Part shown: positions 62,800 to 64,000 of the stretch, piece after piece
Numbering within the stretch: the first letter of the stretch is position 1
Layout of the letters: each line of letters opens with the position of its first letter
Origin: Rhodanobacter humi
GTDB taxonomy: Bacteria > Pseudomonadota > Gammaproteobacteria > Xanthomonadales > Rhodanobacteraceae
Direction of reading: 5' to 3'
DNA length: 64,000 bases
Assembly: GCF_041107455.1 (NCBI RefSeq)
Contig: NZ_JBGBPY010000001.1
Span: forward strand, 930,001-994,000
Made by a program: the position numbers and the translations under genes
The notes under the pieces: generated by a model
Database searches by the model: none
Told to the model about the DNA's origin: nothing
The model's input: the letters and a program-made list of their open reading frames with translations, nothing else

Positions 62800-62818
62800 G
62801 AACGCACCCTGTGCGCGA
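62796..62818. repeat. GTAGGAACGCAC REP-like unit at the rsmE stop
   Basis: Same type as at 42227 and 46916 with one base changed (GTAGGAACGCACCCTGTGCGCG). It supplies the TAG stop of rsmE (62797-62799). Confidence 0.6.
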
Positions 62819-62825
62819 AAGCATG

Positions 62826-62916
62826 AAGTGAGTGAAGAGGAGTGAGAAGTGAGAGAAGAGCAGGGCACGCACCGCCGCGCATGCTTTCTCTATCTACTCA
62901 CTCCTCTTCACTCACT
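62826..62916. repeat. 91-bp palindromic element, copy 2
   Basis: Ends are inverted: AAGTGAGTGAAGAGGAGTGA at 62826-62845 pairs with the complement ending at 62916. In reverse complement it matches copy 1 (42255-42348) closely, including GTAGATAGAGAAAGCATG. It lies between rsmE and the CheW-like gene. Confidence 0.75.
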
Positions 62917-62957
62917 CCTGCCCGTTGCACACGAGGTGCGCCACGAAAGAGGTGAAG

Positions 62958-63467
62958 TCACGCCGCGCCGTCCAGCGTCGCCGGTTCGTCCGGCCCGTCC
63001 AGCCCCAGCAACTGCACCAGCTCGGCCTCGATGCCTTCGAGGTCGGGGATCACCGCCACGTCGTCGCGCACCAGCACCTGGGCGCGTACGCCCGGCGGCA
63101 GCGCGTTGCCGTCGTGGGTGGGAATGATCAGCTCGGCGTTCAACGTGGTCAGGCGCGGAAAGCCCTGGGTGAGCACGGCGACGAAGGGCAGTTTCGGATG
63201 GCCGCCCAGCGCCTTCAGCACGGCCACGCGCACGGTCAGCTCGGCGTCGCCCTCGCCCGCGCCAGCGAGTCGGGCGAACGAGACCAGCGGCACGCGCCAG
63301 CCGCGCCAAGTGATGCGCCCGACCAGCCAGTCGGGCGCGCCTTCCACCGTTTCGTGGGCGGGCTGGGTGATCACCTCGGCCACGGTGGTATTGGGCAGCA
63401 GCAGGCGCAGGCTGCCAGCCGGCACCAGTACGCAGCGGATTTCGCGGGGCAGCAATGTGTCGCTCAT
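62958..63467 (-). CDS. CheW-like chemotaxis scaffold protein (ChpC-like)
   Basis: 169 residues with a CheW domain: IRCVLVPAGSLRLLLPNTTVAEVI at the start, WLVGRITWRGWRVPLVSFARLAG, and VRDDVAVIPDLEGIEAELVQLLG at the end. CheW proteins couple receptors to CheA. With the neighbouring CheB-like gene it resembles the ChpC/ChpB end of Pil-Chp clusters that regulate type IV pili. The start overlaps the upstream gene's stop (TGA/ATG). Confidence 0.85.
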   Translation of the reverse strand: MSDTLLPREIRCVLVPAGSLRLLLPNTTVAEVITQPAHETVEGAPDWLVGRITWRGWRVPLVSFARLAGAGEGDAELTVRVAVLKALGGHPKLPFVAVLTQGFPRLTTLNAELIIPTHDGNALPPGVRAQVLVRDDVAVIPDLEGIEAELVQLLGLDGPDEPATLDGAA

Positions 63468-64000
63468 GGATAGACCTCGATCAGGTGCGCCGCCAGTTCG
63501 TGCAGCGTTCCGGAATAGCTCACCAGCCGTTCGGCGAAGATGCCGCTGACCATGTCGGCGTAATGCTCGCCGTCGGCCGACTCCACCCAGACCTGGCCGC
63601 CGCGGTCGTGGATCGCCTGCGCACCGGCCACCGCATCGGTGGAGTTGCCGGCGAACACGATGCCCAGCGCGTCACACCCGAACACGTTCGCCGCCATGGT
63701 GAAGCTGGCGTCGATCGACGACTCCTGCGCGCCGTCATGGTTGCGCAGCTCGACGCTGCCATCGCGGCGCAGCTGCACCTGGCCCTCGGCCGGCACCAGC
63801 AGCACTTCGCCGCTGCGCGCGCGGCTGCCGTGCGCGGCCAACCGCACCGGCAGGCTGGAATGGGTGGTCAGCAGCTGCAGCACGGCGGCAACCGGCTGGC
63901 CGCCGAAATGCTGGGTCAGCAGGATGGTGTGCCGCGCGGAGGCAGGCAGGGTCGCCAGGAAATCGCATACCGCATCCAGGCCATCGGTGGCGGCCCCCAG
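63464..64000 (-). CDS. chpB: CheB-like methylesterase, C-terminal part (partial), active-site Ser missing
   Basis: About 178 C-terminal codons; the rest lies beyond 64000. Related to CheB methylesterase domains, which remove methyl groups from chemoreceptors. The nucleophile motif GASTGG appears as LGAATDGLDAV, with Ala in place of Ser. The His region (ILLTQHFGGQPVA) and Asp region (VFAGNSTDAVAGAQAIHDRGG) are kept. It ends in HLIEVYP, and its stop overlaps the CheW-like start. If the substitution is real the protein may bind rather than hydrolyse. Confidence 0.8.
   Translation of the reverse strand: MGAATDGLDAVCDFLATLPASARHTILLTQHFGGQPVAAVLQLLTTHSSLPVRLAAHGSRARSGEVLLVPAEGQVQLRRDGSVELRNHDGAQESSIDASFTMAANVFGCDALGIVFAGNSTDAVAGAQAIHDRGGQVWVESADGEHYADMVSGIFAERLVSYSGTLHELAAHLIEVYP

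Overview
The window is a GC-rich (visibly well above 60% G+C), gene-dense chromosomal segment of a gammaproteobacterium. Gene order (cdsA-dxr-rseP-bamA-lpxD-fabZ-lpxA-lpxB-rnhB-dnaE-accA), an Oar-type TonB-dependent receptor, a secreted S9 peptidase, a GspN-like protein, Pil-Chp-type chemotaxis genes and abundant GTAGGAGC-type REP repeats point to the Lysobacterales (Xanthomonadales), most likely a Rhodanobacteraceae-like genome. That placement is inference from gene content and order; no rRNA, tRNA or CRISPR array was seen.

Region 1 (1-19.4 kb) is a conserved housekeeping block on the + strand. It covers phospholipid, isoprenoid (dxr, ispA) and lipid A synthesis (lpxD, fabZ, lpxA, lpxB), outer-membrane assembly (bamA) and its stress protease (rseP), then rnhB, a small unknown protein, a secreted thioredoxin-fold protein, dnaE, accA, a NYN-domain protein, tilS, xseB and ispA. 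Many neighbours overlap by ATGA-type junctions. The dnaE gene carries an in-frame stretch that looks like a palindromic repeat.

Region 2 (19.4-28 kb) has a small membrane protein, a 280-bp MITE-like element with 3-bp target duplication, pmbA/tldE, a DUF1653 gene, yjgA/darP, a Nudix-ThiE fusion, folA, thyA, lgt and a secreted S9 peptidase. Region 3 (28-42 kb) has the Oar-like receptor, two TPM-domain proteins with LemA, dgkA, a POT transporter, a RegB/RegA-type redox two-component pair, and an operon-like set of a second TonB receptor, a beta-propeller-like secreted protein and a redoxin. Region 4 (42-49.4 kb) has a secreted isoaspartyl peptidase, a BlaI/M56 regulatory pair with two clear operators, a single-chain succinyl-CoA:3-ketoacid CoA-transferase, and a second two-component pair whose kinase has a poorly conserved ATPase domain.

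Region 5 (49.4-64 kb) starts with a tesA-like esterase and a ybbA-like ATPase whose divergent start codons overlap. The ATPase is separated from its FtsX-type permease by a 0.9-kb island of hairpins. Then come a UreI/AmiS channel, an anion permease, a GSGD-repeat secreted protein, mazG, cysQ, a nudE-like hydrolase, an inositol-monophosphatase-like enzyme, gspN, bioA, a small secreted protein, rsmE, a CheW-like protein and a partial CheB-like protein lacking the expected catalytic serine. Palindromic repeats sit in many intergenic gaps and several supply the stop codon of the adjacent gene. I see no obvious defence system, prophage or large novel gene cluster; the most unusual content is the repeat/mobile fraction and a few divergent proteins.
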